From Leucobacter komagatae (GTDB lineage: Bacteria > Actinomycetota > Actinomycetes > Actinomycetales > Microbacteriaceae): a stretch of 64,000 nt of DNA. Positions 1 through 8,607 of this stretch are shown piece after piece. The notes under the pieces were generated by a model, which was not told the DNA's origin, did no database searches, and saw nothing but the letters and a program-made list of their open reading frames with translations. The position numbers and the translations under genes are program-made. Position 1 is the stretch's first letter, and each line of letters opens with the position of its first letter. The DNA lies in contig NZ_VFON01000001.1 of the NCBI RefSeq assembly GCF_006716085.1, forward strand, positions 2,604,001-2,668,000, in the 5' to 3' direction.

Positions 1-760
1 AGGAACGACCCCTCTTCGGTGGTTGCGGTGATGGTGGCGGTCGAGCCGGCCTTCACATCGCCATCAATCCTGTAGGTAACACCTGCGGTTTCTGCGACGG
101 TGACGGTCGGCGCGGTCGCTGACCCGTCCTCGGTGCAGACTGCCTGGGTGACGGTCGGTGCGACGGGAGCGACGGGCTGGTCGCAGGCGACGTCCTTGAG
201 CTCCACAACGAAGGTTGCGGTCTTCTTGTCCTCTGAGACGGTCCAGCCTTCGGCAGGCTTCAGGGACGACCCCTCTTCGGCGGTTGCGGTGATGGTGGCG
301 GTCGAGCCGGCCTTCACATCGCCAGCAACCGAGTACGTGACACCTGCGGTTTCTGCGACGGTGACGGTCGGCGCGGTCGCTGATCCGTCTTCGGTGCAGA
401 CTGCCTGGGTGACGGTCGGTGCGACGGGAGTCACGGGCTGGTCGCAGGCGACGTCCTTGAGCTCCACGGTGTAGGTTGCGGTCCTCTTGTCGTCCGAGAT
501 GGTCCAGCCTTCGGCAGCGGTGAGGGCGTAGCCCTTGTTCGCCGTGGCGGTGACGGTCACGGTTGAACCGGCCGTCACATCGCCACCAACCGAGTAGGTG
601 ATGCCTGTGGTGTCTGCCGGAGTGACAGTTGGGACGGTAGCTGACCCGGCCTCAGTGCAGGCGGCCTGGGCTACGGTCGGAGCGACCGGGGCGGCCTTCT
701 CCTCCGGAGGCTGGTTGCCGTTACCGTCGCCGCCGGCACCGTCGCGGCGAACCTCGGAAG
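1..760 (-). repeat. Tandem 261-bp coding repeats of the adhesin
   Basis: The same motif (acggtcgg and its surroundings) recurs at about 151, 412 and 673, giving an exact 261-bp (87-codon) period. The two units nearest the window edge are almost identical. The unit nearest the N-terminus (about 500 to 690) has diverged more. Each unit encodes one Cys-rich module. The array continues out of the window. Confidence 0.85.
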
Positions 761-1700
761 ATACCTGTTGCGGGGCGTCGCTGTTGCCAGTGATGGTGGC
801 GGAGTTCGTGAAGATGCCGTTCTCGCCTGGCAGCAGGTCGCTCGCGTAACGGAAGTAGATGTTCTCGCCGTTGTAGATGGCCGGCTCGCCCGGGTAGTTG
901 CCGACAAGGGTGATCGAGATGCCGTGCTCGCCGAGGCGCGAGACCGAGTAGCGCTCCTTCCGAAGGGGCTGGCCGTCGCGGTAGCCCTCAACCGAGTCGA
1001 GGTCAATGTGCGAGCCCGCGCCGGGCGTATCCGTGATGGTCATCGTCGGATCGACTGGAGTCGCGGTGCCCGAGTTGAGGTAGACGACCCAGCCGAGCTG
1101 GCCCTTCGGAGTAACAGACCCCTGATCGTCGCTCAGCCACCAGCCGACCTTCGAGTTGCTCTGGCCGGTGCCGGCGGGGCCGTCGGGAAGCAGCGTGAGC
1201 GGAAGCGTCCACGAGCTCGTGCCGGTGAAGTGGAGGTTGTAGTCGGCGCCGTCGACGGTGTTCACGTTGTCGCGGTTCCACGAGAGGGAGAAGTAGGCAC
1301 TTCCCTGAATGTCCTGCTTGCCGCGCACAAACTCGGCGAGGGTGAAGGTAGCGGTATTGCCACTCCACCTACCCTCAGCGACGACCTCGCCCGGGCTCCG
1401 CTCAAGGTCGAACTTTGCGGTGCTCGCGGGGCGAACCTCGGAGGGAAGCACGATGGTGAAGGTGTCGCCTGGCTGCGCCCCGTTCGGCACCGCCCAGTTG
1501 AATGACATGCGGATCTTTTCGCCGCTGCCCGCCGAGCTCTTATCGAGCTGTGCGTTGGTAATCGACACGTTGGTTGTGGCTGCGTTGGCTGCGGGCGCCG
1601 TGAAAACGGAGCCGAGGGTCAGCAGCGCGACGAGCAGCAGGCCGAGGACTCCGGGAGCCCCTAACCTGTCCCTGAGCGGTACCTTTGTGATTCTCAACAT
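1..1700 (-). CDS. Repeat-containing cell-surface adhesin, 3' end outside the window
   Basis: An uninterrupted reading frame runs from ATG at 1700 to the window edge, so only the first 566 residues are visible. A TTG one codon later (1697) is better spaced from the AAGGA-like ribosome site. Residues 1 to about 37 form a signal peptide ending near APAANA. Residues 40 to about 310 (beginning TTNVSITNAQLDKSSAGSG, then FNWAVPNGAQPGDTF) resemble the N-terminal Ig-like domains of Gram-positive collagen-binding or SdrG-type adhesins. A Gly/Asn/Pro/Glu linker follows. Then come units of 87 residues (261 bp) starting APTVTQAVC and ending LKDVACDQPV, each with two cysteines. Three units are at least partly visible. 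A C-terminal sorting signal is expected beyond the edge. The family assignment is by sequence appearance only; the secreted repeat architecture is clear. Confidence 0.8.
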   Translation of the reverse strand, partial: MLRITKVPLRDRLGAPGVLGLLLVALLTLGSVFTAPAANAATTNVSITNAQLDKSSAGSGEKIRMSFNWAVPNGAQPGDTFTIVLPSEVRPASTAKFDLERSPGEVVAEGRWSGNTATFTLAEFVRGKQDIQGSAYFSLSWNRDNVNTVDGADYNLHFTGTSSWTLPLTLLPDGPAGTGQSNSKVGWWLSDDQGSVTPKGQLGWVVYLNSGTATPVDPTMTITDTPGAGSHIDLDSVEGYRDGQPLRKERYSVSRLGEHGISITLVGNYPGEPAIYNGENIYFRYASDLLPGENGIFTNSATITGNSDAPQQVSSEVRRDGAGGDGNGNQPPEEKAAPVAPTVAQAACTEAGSATVPTVTPADTTGITYSVGGDVTAGSTVTVTATANKGYALTAAEGWTISDDKRTATYTVELKDVACDQPVTPVAPTVTQAVCTEDGSATAPTVTVAETAGVTYSVAGDVKAGSTATITATAEEGSSLKPAEGWTVSEDKKTATFVVELKDVACDQPVAPVAPTVTQAVCTEDGSATAPTVTVAETAGVTYRIDGDVKAGSTATITATTEEGSF

Positions 1701-2149
1701 ACTTCCTTAACTTCCAGTGGCAAGAGAGCCTGTGGGGGCGATTTCGGCGCGCGCGAGTGAAGCCCGCAAGCGGTGTTGCGGGCTCCGCGAGATGCTCTCT
1801 GCCGGCTGGCAAGTGCGCACTCCCCCTCAGTGCGGTCATCACTCTCGCACGCGCACCCGCCCGGCCGTGTCACATTCGCGAGGGTTTCACCCCTCGGATC
1901 ACCCGGCGCCAGTTGTGATGGCGCAATCAGCCGATCGCTGGCGTAATCCCGCCAAATATTCGGCAGCCCGCGTGATTGCTAGGGAGCGGGAACGGGACGG
2001 CGGTGGGGTGCTCCCGCGGGCGGCCTCCCGCGCGCTGGGAAGACACCGAGACGGAGTATGCTCGCCTCAACACGCGGGAGGGGTAGCGCGCCGCGGGCCA
2101 GGGATCGAATGCGGGCCGGAAGCGCGACTTGGGGCGACGAGGAGCGATG
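1701..2149. other. Divergent intergenic region, no gene seen
   Basis: About 450 bp separate the divergent adhesin and LuxR-type genes. I see no convincing coding frame. Short inverted repeats occur (CGAGGG/CCCTCG at 1879-1896), but nothing matches a known operator or a good -35/-10 pair. The length suggests it holds both promoters and possibly the site for the neighbouring LuxR regulator. Confidence 0.4.
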
Positions 2150-3691
2150 ATGGGGAGAGGCTGTACCTGCGCGGGGGTCTCTACGGACACGGCACGGGTC
2201 GTACAGCGCTTTCTCGCCGCCGCAGATAACGGGGATCACCGAACGGTGCGCGCTCTCGTGGAAGACCACGGGCTTGTGCTGTGTTTCTACGTCGACCCCG
2301 CTCGCCTGCTGCGGGCGCTGGACGCGGCCGTCGCGGCCGACCCGGCGCACAGCGACACCGCGCAGGTGCTGCAGCTCTTCCTTTCGCCGCCCAAGACGCA
2401 GCGGCTGCGCCTGGCCCCGGTAGCCGACGGCGTCGGCGAGCGCGCGTCTGCCGCGCTGTCGGCCAAGGCGTACCTCATGTACATGCTTGACCTCCGGCTG
2501 AAGGGGCGCCCCAAGGAGGCCCTGCAATACAGCCGGGGGCTTCGCGAGGGGGCCGCGATTATCCATCCGTTGCGCGACGTGTGCGACGGATGGCCGCAGT
2601 TCATCGCCGTTCAGCAAGGGGTCACCGCGATGCTCGCGGGCGACTTCACGGCCGCACTCACGAGCTTTCAGGAAGCCCAGATGCGAGCGACCATGCCCGG
2701 GCTCGAGTTTCTGCACCGCGAGGCACTCGTCAGAGCGGCACTGATCCACGCGACGTTTGGCGATCCCGGTATGGCGGCCAGCCTGGTAGGTCGCGCCGCC
2801 TCGATCCCGCGCACCGCGAGCTGGGCGGAGGCCTCGCTCGACGCGACGGTCGCGCTCGTCACGGTCATGATAGAAGAGGATCCGGTCGTTGGCATCCGTA
2901 TGCTCGCCGAGCTCGACCAGTCACGCATCGGGGAGATGTGGCCGTTCTTTATCCACGCCGAGTACCGCGTTCTTGAGGCGGCAGGCGCGCACTCACGTGT
3001 CGCACGCAGGCTTGAGGAGCTCGCGCAGCTGCCGTTCGCGCGAACGGACGGGCAGGGCTACTCGGGGAGCGTGCTGAGCCTCGCCGAAGCGTCCCGCCGC
3101 ATCGTCACCGGCGCGTTGCGCCAGGCCAAAGTCCCGTTGGCGCGGGCCGATCAGAGCGTCGTGCTGACGCGGGTAATGAGCGCGCTGCTCGAAGCCCAGA
3201 CCGGCACTGCGCAGAAGGCCATCGCGCTTGCCAGGGAGATCAGGCAGCACACGGTGCACCTGCGCCGGATGGAGATCTGGCGAGTGTCGATCCTTTCCGG
3301 CGCCTACCTCGCGCAGGGCGACGAAGCGCGCGCTGTGAACGCGCTTCAAGAGGTCGGCCAGCTCGGGCGGCCAATCGATGAGCACGAGGCAGCGTACTTC
3401 TCGGCCGAGCTGAGGGCCCTCGGCGAACAGCACGTTCCCGGGTGGCCGGTGCTCGCGGACGTGGCGGCAACGTACATGGACCGGCTCCCGAACCAGGGAG
3501 AGCTACTCACGGGGCGGGAGCTCGAAGTGCTGCGGTTGCTCGCGCGTGGCCTGTCGCGCCAGGAGATCAGCGACACGCTTTTCGTGACGCTGAACACGCT
3601 CAAGAGTCAGCTGCGATCGGTCTACCGAAAGCTCGGAGCGTCGTCGAGGGAAGAAGCGCTGCGGAGCGCGACATCGCGGGGCCTTATCTGA
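2150..3691 (+). CDS. LuxR-family transcriptional regulator with long helical N-terminal region
   Basis: The protein has 513 residues. The last 60 or so are a typical LuxR/GerE helix-turn-helix: LTGRELEVLRLLARGLS, then a recognition helix around TLNTLKSQLRSVYRKLG. The rest is alanine- and leucine-rich and alpha-helical, as in the TPR-like arms of MalT/LAL regulators, but there is no Walker A or NACHT/AAA module and no receiver domain. The start at 2150 is five bases from GAGGAG (2139-2144); ATG 2147 and TTG 2129 are in-frame alternatives. It is divergent from the surface adhesin, so control of that gene is a reasonable guess, but no ligand or target can be read from the sequence. Confidence 0.8.
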   Translation: MGRGCTCAGVSTDTARVVQRFLAAADNGDHRTVRALVEDHGLVLCFYVDPARLLRALDAAVAADPAHSDTAQVLQLFLSPPKTQRLRLAPVADGVGERASAALSAKAYLMYMLDLRLKGRPKEALQYSRGLREGAAIIHPLRDVCDGWPQFIAVQQGVTAMLAGDFTAALTSFQEAQMRATMPGLEFLHREALVRAALIHATFGDPGMAASLVGRAASIPRTASWAEASLDATVALVTVMIEEDPVVGIRMLAELDQSRIGEMWPFFIHAEYRVLEAAGAHSRVARRLEELAQLPFARTDGQGYSGSVLSLAEASRRIVTGALRQAKVPLARADQSVVLTRVMSALLEAQTGTAQKAIALAREIRQHTVHLRRMEIWRVSILSGAYLAQGDEARAVNALQEVGQLGRPIDEHEAAYFSAELRALGEQHVPGWPVLADVAATYMDRLPNQGELLTGRELEVLRLLARGLSRQEISDTLFVTLNTLKSQLRSVYRKLGASSREEALRSATSRGLI

Positions 3692-3770
3692 GTCGTAGAT
3701 TTCTGACAGTCTAAGCATCGCGAACACGGGGTTCCCAGACACAGTTCGACAACAAATTAGCGCGATCCAG

Positions 3771-3788
3771 TCCGGCTATGGAGCCGGA
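3771..3788 (+). promoter_or_regulatory. Inverted repeat upstream of the amino-acid importer
   Basis: TCCGGCT-ATGG-AGCCGGA forms a perfect 7-bp inverted repeat about 100 bp before the binding-protein gene. A second small repeat, GTAGC-TC-GCTAC, lies at 3817-3828. Either could be a hairpin in the leader or a regulator site. I cannot name a regulator. Confidence 0.3.
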
Positions 3789-3885
3789 TAGATACTCTGA
3801 CTACATCCGGAGTCGCGTAGCTCGCTACACTCGGCTTCGAGGTTTCAAAGATCAGATACCCCACCCTTCCTATAAGGAGGAATCG

Positions 3886-4779
3886 ATGAAGATTCGCTAC
3901 GCACTCCCAGCCCTTGCCGCAGCTGCGGCGCTCGTGCTCACGGGCTGCACGAACAACGCCGCTGAGGAGGGTGGAGGGGAAGCCCCCGAAGCCACGTCGA
4001 CGATCAAAGTCGATGACGCTGCGGCGGCGCTCCTGCCCAAGGAGCTCCGTGATTCGGGCAAGATCGTGATCGGCACCGACGCCGAGTACCCGCCGAACGA
4101 GTACAAGAACGACAAGGGCGAACCGATTGGTTGGGGCGTCGACCTCGCCAACGCGGTCGCCGCGAAGCTCGGGCTCACCCCTGAGTGGGAGATCCTCGGC
4201 TTTGACAGCATCATCCCGCGCATCCAGGAGGGCGTCGTGAACCTCGGCTCCTCGTCGTTCACGGACACCATCGAGCGCCAGAAGTCGGTCGACTTCGTGA
4301 ACTTCCTGAACGCGGGCAGCCTGTGGGTCGCCCCCACCGGGTCTGACGTGAACCCCGACGACGCATGCGGCCTCACGATCGCGGTGCAGGCAACGACGGT
4401 GCAGCACACCGACGAGTTGCCCCGCCGCGACGCAGAGTGCAAGGCCGCGGGCAAGCCCGGCATCGAGATCTTGCCATTCGACGGCCAGCCCGAGGTGACT
4501 AACGCGGTCGTCAACGGCATGGCTGACGCTTTCTCCGCAGACCTGCCCGTCTCGGGTGACGCCGTCGCAAAGACCGGCGGTCAGCTCGAAGCGATCGGCG
4601 AGGTCTTCGACGCGGCGCCCTACGGCTTCGCGACTGAGAAGGGCAGCGACGTGACGAAGGCCGTGCAGGCCGCGCTGCAGTCGCTCATGGACGATGGCAC
4701 CTACCTCGAGATCCTCAAGGGCGCGGGCATCGAGTCGGGTGCGCTCGACAAGGCGACGATTAACGCAGGCGAGAACTAA
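3886..4779 (+). CDS. Amino-acid ABC transporter substrate-binding lipoprotein (family 3)
   Basis: 297 residues. A lipoprotein signal (hydrophobic segment, then LTGC) puts the protein on the outer face of the membrane. The mature part has the family 3 signature: IVIGTDAEYPPNEY near the start, then GWGVDLANAVAAKLGL and FDSIIPRIQEGVVNLG. Such proteins bind polar amino acids or related solutes and deliver them to the HisM-type permease encoded next. AAGGAGG at 3874-3880 sits five bases before this ATG, which fixes the start over an upstream in-frame ATG at 3778. First gene of a three-gene operon. The exact ligand cannot be told. Confidence 0.9.
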   Translation: MKIRYALPALAAAAALVLTGCTNNAAEEGGGEAPEATSTIKVDDAAAALLPKELRDSGKIVIGTDAEYPPNEYKNDKGEPIGWGVDLANAVAAKLGLTPEWEILGFDSIIPRIQEGVVNLGSSSFTDTIERQKSVDFVNFLNAGSLWVAPTGSDVNPDDACGLTIAVQATTVQHTDELPRRDAECKAAGKPGIEILPFDGQPEVTNAVVNGMADAFSADLPVSGDAVAKTGGQLEAIGEVFDAAPYGFATEKGSDVTKAVQAALQSLMDDGTYLEILKGAGIESGALDKATINAGEN

Positions 4780-4792
4780 ACAGTTCGATTGA

Positions 4793-4823
4793 GGTGGGGT
4801 GCGCAAGCACTGCGCGCCCCACC
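4793..4823 (+). terminator. Intra-operon hairpin between binding protein and permease
   Basis: GGTGGGGTGCGC pairs with GCGCGCCCCACC around a 7-nt loop: a 12-bp stem with one G-U pair and no T-tract. It lies between the first and second genes of the importer operon. Such hairpins commonly stabilise the upstream message or partly stop transcription, so that the binding protein is made in excess. That function is inferred here. Confidence 0.6.
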
Positions 4824-4846
4824 CCCAGGCACGAGGAAGTACCTGT

Positions 4847-5866
4847 ATGTCCCACCCCGTAAGTGATGCCGAAGAACGGCACGCTGAACCCGAAGCGATC
4901 CGAGCGATCAGGCGAAAGCACCCCTGGCGGGTCATCTTCGCAGTTCTGCTCGTACTGATCGCAGGCGTCTTTATCTACGACGCGGCGTTTAACCGGCCGG
5001 TGTTTGCATGGCCCGAGGTCGGCAAATACCTGTTCGACACCCGAATCATCGGGGCGATCGGGTACACGCTGCAGCTGACTGTGTACTCGATGGTCATCGC
5101 GATTGTGCTCGGTGTGTTGCTCGCGGTGATGCGGCAGTCGCCCAACCCGGTGGTGAAGGCCGTGTCGTGGGTGTACCTGTGGATCTTCCGCGGGACGCCC
5201 GTGTACGTGCAGCTCACGTTCTGGGGGCTCGTGCCGGTGATTTACAAGACCGTCTCGCTCGGGATCCCGTTTACCGAGGCGGTGGTGACGTTCACTACGA
5301 AGGATCTGCTGTCGTACTACACGCTCGCGATTATCGGCCTCGCGCTGAACGAGGCGGCCTATATGGCCGAGATTGTGCGTGCTGGTCTGCTCGCGGTGGA
5401 TAAGGGGCAAGACGAGGCCGCAACGGCACTCGGCCTTGGCTGGTGGCACACGATGACCCGTGTCGTGCTCCCGCAGGCGATGCGCGTGATCATCCCGCCG
5501 ACGGGCAATGAGGTGATCTCGATGCTGAAGACGACGTCGCTGGTCGCGGCGGTGCCGTTCATCGGCGAGCTCTTCACGCGGCAGCGCGACATTGCGGCCG
5601 TCACCTACCAGCCCGTCCCGATGCTCATTGTTGCGTCGGTCTGGTACCTCGTCATTACGTCGATTCTGATGGTCGGTCAGTACTACCTTGAGAAGCACTT
5701 CGCGAAGGGCATCGGGCAGCGGCCAGACGTGCAGCGGCCGAGCGTCGCAACCGAGACAATCACCGTTGTCGGCGAGCTCGACACGGAGTACCCGACATAC
5801 ACCGAGGCCGACGGGCGAACGAGCATCGTGCCCCCGCATTCGGGCACAGGGGGAGGCGGACGATGA
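4847..5866 (+). CDS. Amino-acid ABC transporter permease (HisM family)
   Basis: 339 residues with several membrane segments. The cytoplasmic N-terminal 30 residues are charged. The EAA loop is visible as [22 protein letters not shown], which docks on the ATPase. An N-terminal segment [21 protein letters not shown] is typical of polar amino-acid permeases. The start at 4847 follows GAGGAAG at 4833-4839; a GTG at 4799 would place translation inside the hairpin. The gene overlaps the downstream ATPase by four bases (ATGA), so the two are translationally coupled. Confidence 0.9.
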   Translation: MSHPVSDAEERHAEPEAIRAIRRKHPWRVIFAVLLVLIAGVFIYDAAFNRPVFAWPEVGKYLFDTRIIGAIGYTLQLTVYSMVIAIVLGVLLAVMRQSPNPVVKAVSWVYLWIFRGTPVYVQLTFWGLVPVIYKTVSLGIPFTEAVVTFTTKDLLSYYTLAIIGLALNEAAYMAEIVRAGLLAVDKGQDEAATALGLGWWHTMTRVVLPQAMRVIIPPTGNEVISMLKTTSLVAAVPFIGELFTRQRDIAAVTYQPVPMLIVASVWYLVITSILMVGQYYLEKHFAKGIGQRPDVQRPSVATETITVVGELDTEYPTYTEADGRTSIVPPHSGTGGGGR

Positions 5867-6642
5867 CCGAAACACTCACAACCACGCCGATGGTGAAAGC
5901 TGAGGCGGTCTCTAAGTCGTACGGCTCGAACGAGGTGTTGAAGTCGATCTCGCTCGAGGTCGCCCGCGGCGAGGTCCTCTGCCTCGTTGGCCCCTCCGGG
6001 TCGGGAAAGTCAACGTTTCTGCGCTGCATCAACCACCTCGAAACGATCAACGCCGGCAGGCTCTCGGTTGATGGTGAGCTCGTCGGGTACCGGCAGCACG
6101 GCGACAAGATCTACGAGATGCACCCGAAAGAGGCCGCGAAGCAGCGGCGCGACATCGGCATGGTGTTCCAACGCTTCAACCTCTTCCCGCATAAGACGGC
6201 GCTTGAGAACGTCATGATGGCGCCGACGCTCCTGAAGAAGGGCTCGAAGGCCGCGCTGCAGTCGCGCGCCATGGAGTTGCTCGCGCGGGTGGGGCTTGCC
6301 GACCGCCACGACTACTACCCGGCGCACCTGTCGGGCGGGCAGCAGCAGCGCGTCGCGATCGCACGCGCGCTCGCGATGGATCCGAAGCTCATGCTGTTCG
6401 ATGAGCCGACGAGCGCGCTCGACCCGGAGCTCGTGGGCGAGGTCCTTGACGTAATGAAGGGGCTTGCCGAGAGCGGGATGACGATGATCGTGGTGACGCA
6501 CGAGATGGGCTTCGCGAAGCAGGTCGCTGACAAGCTCGTGTTCATGGACGGCGGCGTGGTCGTCGAATCTGGGGACCCCGTCGAGGTGCTCACGAACCCG
6601 CAGCGCGAGCGCACGAAGGCGTTCCTCTCCAAGGTGCTCTAG
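5863..6642 (+). CDS. Amino-acid ABC transporter ATP-binding protein
   Basis: 259 residues with a full ATPase motif set: Walker [11 protein letters not shown]-loop in [11 protein letters not shown], signature LSGGQQQR, Walker [13 protein letters not shown] and switch histidine in VVTHEMGFA. It closely resembles GlnQ/HisP-type ATPases of polar amino-acid importers. It is the last gene of the operon with the binding protein and permease. The start overlaps the permease stop (ATGA), with a GGAGG ribosome site just before. Confidence 0.93.
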   Translation: MTETLTTTPMVKAEAVSKSYGSNEVLKSISLEVARGEVLCLVGPSGSGKSTFLRCINHLETINAGRLSVDGELVGYRQHGDKIYEMHPKEAAKQRRDIGMVFQRFNLFPHKTALENVMMAPTLLKKGSKAALQSRAMELLARVGLADRHDYYPAHLSGGQQQRVAIARALAMDPKLMLFDEPTSALDPELVGEVLDVMKGLAESGMTMIVVTHEMGFAKQVADKLVFMDGGVVVESGDPVEVLTNPQRERTKAFLSKVL

Positions 6643-6672
6643 TCTCCCGCGCAGACTGGGGCGAAGACAGCG

Positions 6673-6713
6673 AAACGGCCGGCGATCCTGCTCGAAAGGA
6701 TCGCCGGCCGTTT
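6673..6713. terminator. Bidirectional terminator
   Basis: AAACGGCCGGCGATCC and GGATCGCCGGCCGTTT form a perfect 16-bp stem with a 9-nt loop. Each strand ends in a short T run (TTT). It sits between the convergent importer operon and the cytidylyltransferase gene and can serve both. Confidence 0.85.
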
Positions 6714-6729
6714 GCGTGCGCGACGGTGG

Positions 6730-7128
6730 CTAGGAGTTCACGCCCAGGTCGCGTTTGATCTTCGTCGTCGAGACGCCCTCGGTGCGGTCGAGGTAGACGA
6801 CGTTGCAGTAGGGGGTGAGGATCTCGAAGCGTTCGTCACCCTCCCAGTCGCCGCCCATCACGACCGTGTCGATCTCGTACTTGCGCACGTCCTCAATCTT
6901 CTGATCCCACGAGTCTTCAGGGATCACGAGGTCGACGTAGCGCACGGCCTCGAGCATGTTCTTGCGCGTCTCGAAGTCGTGGTAGGTCTTCTTGCCCTTG
7001 CCCGCGTTGAACTCTTCGGTCGACGCGGCGACGACGAGGTAGTCGCCGAGGCTGCGAGCGCGCTTGAGGAGCCGAATGTGGCCCCAGTGGAGCAGGTCAA
7101 AGGTGCCGTAGGTCAGGATCCGCTTCAT
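6730..7128 (-). CDS. tagD: Glycerol-3-phosphate cytidylyltransferase
   Basis: 132 residues, the normal size for TagD/GCT. It makes CDP-glycerol from CTP and glycerol 3-phosphate, a precursor of glycerol-phosphate wall polymers. Seen directly: the nucleotidyl-transfer motif HWGH (residues 14-17) in GTFDLLHWGHIRLL, the KKTYHDFETRKNMLEAVRYVD stretch, and the C-terminal RTEGVSTTKIK loop. No other teichoic acid genes lie nearby. It appears to start as a leaderless message: TAGGAT lies six bases before the ATG. A related nucleotidyltransferase with a different alcohol-phosphate substrate is possible, but GCT is the best fit. Confidence 0.88.
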   Translation of the reverse strand: MKRILTYGTFDLLHWGHIRLLKRARSLGDYLVVAASTEEFNAGKGKKTYHDFETRKNMLEAVRYVDLVIPEDSWDQKIEDVRKYEIDTVVMGGDWEGDERFEILTPYCNVVYLDRTEGVSTTKIKRDLGVNS

Positions 7129-7248
7129 CCCGCCATCCTATTAGCAGGCGCCGAGGTTTGCGCAGGTCACAGTGAATAACCCTGGTTGCAAAGCTCATTC
7201 CTGCGTAGACTCTGTGACACACGTTTCACCGCTGAAAGGGGAGCGACA

Positions 7249-7434
7249 ATGGCTGAAAACACGAAGAAGGCGCTGCCGGACCACGACTCCGACCCCGCTC
7301 GGACCCCGGGTGACGGCTGGGTCGGCGAGGGTGGCGCATCGCACCTTGGGCCGGCGACGCACATCGCCTCGGGCGGCGAGGACCTCGATGAGGCGCTCAG
7401 CGACGAGAGCGATGAAAGCGGCGACGCCGAGTAG
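7249..7434 (+). CDS. Small acidic hypothetical protein
   Basis: 61 residues, rich in Asp, Glu, Gly and Ser (ends EALSDESDESGDAE), with no hydrophobic segment and no cysteine. AAAGGGGAG lies five bases before the ATG at 7249, which fixes the start. The protein looks intrinsically disordered. I do not recognise the family. It is convergent with the next gene. Confidence 0.6.
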   Translation: MAENTKKALPDHDSDPARTPGDGWVGEGGASHLGPATHIASGGEDLDEALSDESDESGDAE

Positions 7435-7444
7435 GCGAACGCCG

Positions 7445-7463
7445 CCGCGGGCTTAGCCCGCGG
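7445..7463. terminator. Compact palindrome over convergent stops
   Basis: CCGCGGGCT-T-AGCCCGCGG is a perfect 9-bp palindrome lying between the end of the acidic small protein and the stop region of the convergent membrane protein. It can fold as a GC-rich hairpin and probably ends both transcripts. Confidence 0.5.
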
Positions 7464-7671
7464 TGAGTACGAGTACGCCCGCGACCGCCGAGACCGCGGC
7501 GATGAGCAGGGCTACCGAAATGAGCACGGCGTGGACCGTGAGGAACTTGGTGGGGCGACCCTGCTCGTCGCGCGCGCGTGGGTCCGCTGCGACTCGGGTC
7601 CAGAAACGCGGCCACACCAAGACGTTGTACGCGGCGTTCAAGAGCAACAGGGTTCCTGCAAAGACGACCAT
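7453..7671 (-). CDS. SCO4848-family small membrane protein
   Basis: 72 residues: an N-terminal membrane helix, the stretch YNVLVWPRFWTRVAADPRARD, then FLTVHAVLISVALLIAAVSAVAG as a second helix. This pattern matches the actinobacterial SCO4848 family, whose function is not known. TAGACT lies seven bases before the ATG, so the message may be leaderless. It is divergent from the thioesterase gene, with both -10 elements inside about 50 bp. Confidence 0.7.
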   Translation of the reverse strand: MVVFAGTLLLLNAAYNVLVWPRFWTRVAADPRARDEQGRPTKFLTVHAVLISVALLIAAVSAVAGVLVLTAG

Positions 7672-7723
7672 GGTGCCCAGTCTACGTCTGGGCGCTTCGG
7701 GATGAGTCGCCTAGGCTTAACCT

Positions 7724-8137
7724 ATGAGCGCCTACAGGTACATCGTCCGCAAATGGGTGAAGCCCGAGGACCTCAACCAGCACGACGCCCTCTTCGGTGG
7801 GCGGCTGCTTGAGTGGGTTGACGAAGAGGCCGCGATCGTCGCTGTCGTGCAGCTCGGCTCGACCGACGTTGTGACCCGTCACATGTCGGCAATCGACTTC
7901 GTTGGCCGGGCAAACCGCGGCGACCTGCTCGAGCTCGAGTACCGCGTCGAGTCGTTCGGCCGCACGTCGGTCACGCTGAGTTGCCGGGTCGACAACGTCG
8001 TGACGGCTCAAGAGATTCTGCGCCTCGACAGCATCGTGTTCGTTGCCGTCGACGAGGCGGGGCACCCGAGGCCTCACGGCTTCACGGAACCAACCACGGG
8101 CACCGAGCGCCTGCGCGTCAGCGGTGAGGCCGCGTAA
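7724..8137 (+). CDS. Acyl-CoA thioesterase, hotdog fold
   Basis: 137 residues, a single hotdog domain of the YciA/BACH type, which hydrolyses acyl-CoA. Visible features are the conserved HDALFGGRLLEWVDEEAAI helix, the VVTRHMSAIDFVGRANRGDLLEL strand pair, and GRTSVTLSCRV. TAGGCT lies exactly six bases before the ATG and no ribosome site is present, so this looks leaderless. The chain-length preference cannot be read. Confidence 0.85.
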   Translation: MSAYRYIVRKWVKPEDLNQHDALFGGRLLEWVDEEAAIVAVVQLGSTDVVTRHMSAIDFVGRANRGDLLELEYRVESFGRTSVTLSCRVDNVVTAQEILRLDSIVFVAVDEAGHPRPHGFTEPTTGTERLRVSGEAA

Positions 8138-8160
8138 CGCGGCGGTAGCGGCAGTATCGG

Positions 8161-8607
8161 CTAGAGGGCGATGTCGTAGGTGACCCAGGGCGTCTGCGTC
8201 GCGAGCTTGTCGTACAGGCTGCGGGCGGTCGCGTTTGAGTCGGCGGTGATCCACCGCACGAGCGTCGCTCCCTCTTCGCGCGCAATCTCTTCGAGGCGGG
8301 CGATGAGCGCGGAGCCTGCGCCATGCCCGCGCGCCGCGGGCGTCGTGAACAGGTCGTCAAGGTAGATGCCCGTCGACCCGGCGAGCGGCCGGGCAAAGCG
8401 CCGGAAGTGCGCAAGGCCGACGATCTCGCCGTCGAGTTCAGCGACGAGCCCGCGTGTCTCGTGGGTGGGGTCGTGCAGCCAACCCCAGACCGTCTCGAAG
8501 ACCGCCGGGTCGTGCTCTTTCTCGTAGAAGTCGCGGTAGCCGCGGTAGGTTGCCTGCCAGGCGTCGCGATCAGTATCGGCGACGGGGCGAATGATGAGTT
8601 CGGTCAC
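8161..8607 (-). CDS. GNAT-family N-acetyltransferase
   Basis: 148 residues. The acetyl-CoA loop is seen in LFTTPAARGHGAGSALIARLEEIAREEG (the R/Q-x-x-G-x-G/A motif). The substrate is unknown. The GTG start overlaps the stop of the upstream cupin gene (GTGA), so the two genes form a coupled pair and may act on the same process. Confidence 0.85.
   Translation of the reverse strand: MTELIIRPVADTDRDAWQATYRGYRDFYEKEHDPAVFETVWGWLHDPTHETRGLVAELDGEIVGLAHFRRFARPLAGSTGIYLDDLFTTPAARGHGAGSALIARLEEIAREEGATLVRWITADSNATARSLYDKLATQTPWVTYDIAL

Noticed and set aside
1879..1896. Riboswitch or attenuator between adhesin and LuxR genes
   Set aside because: Only a 6-bp stem is present; no conserved riboswitch core is visible.
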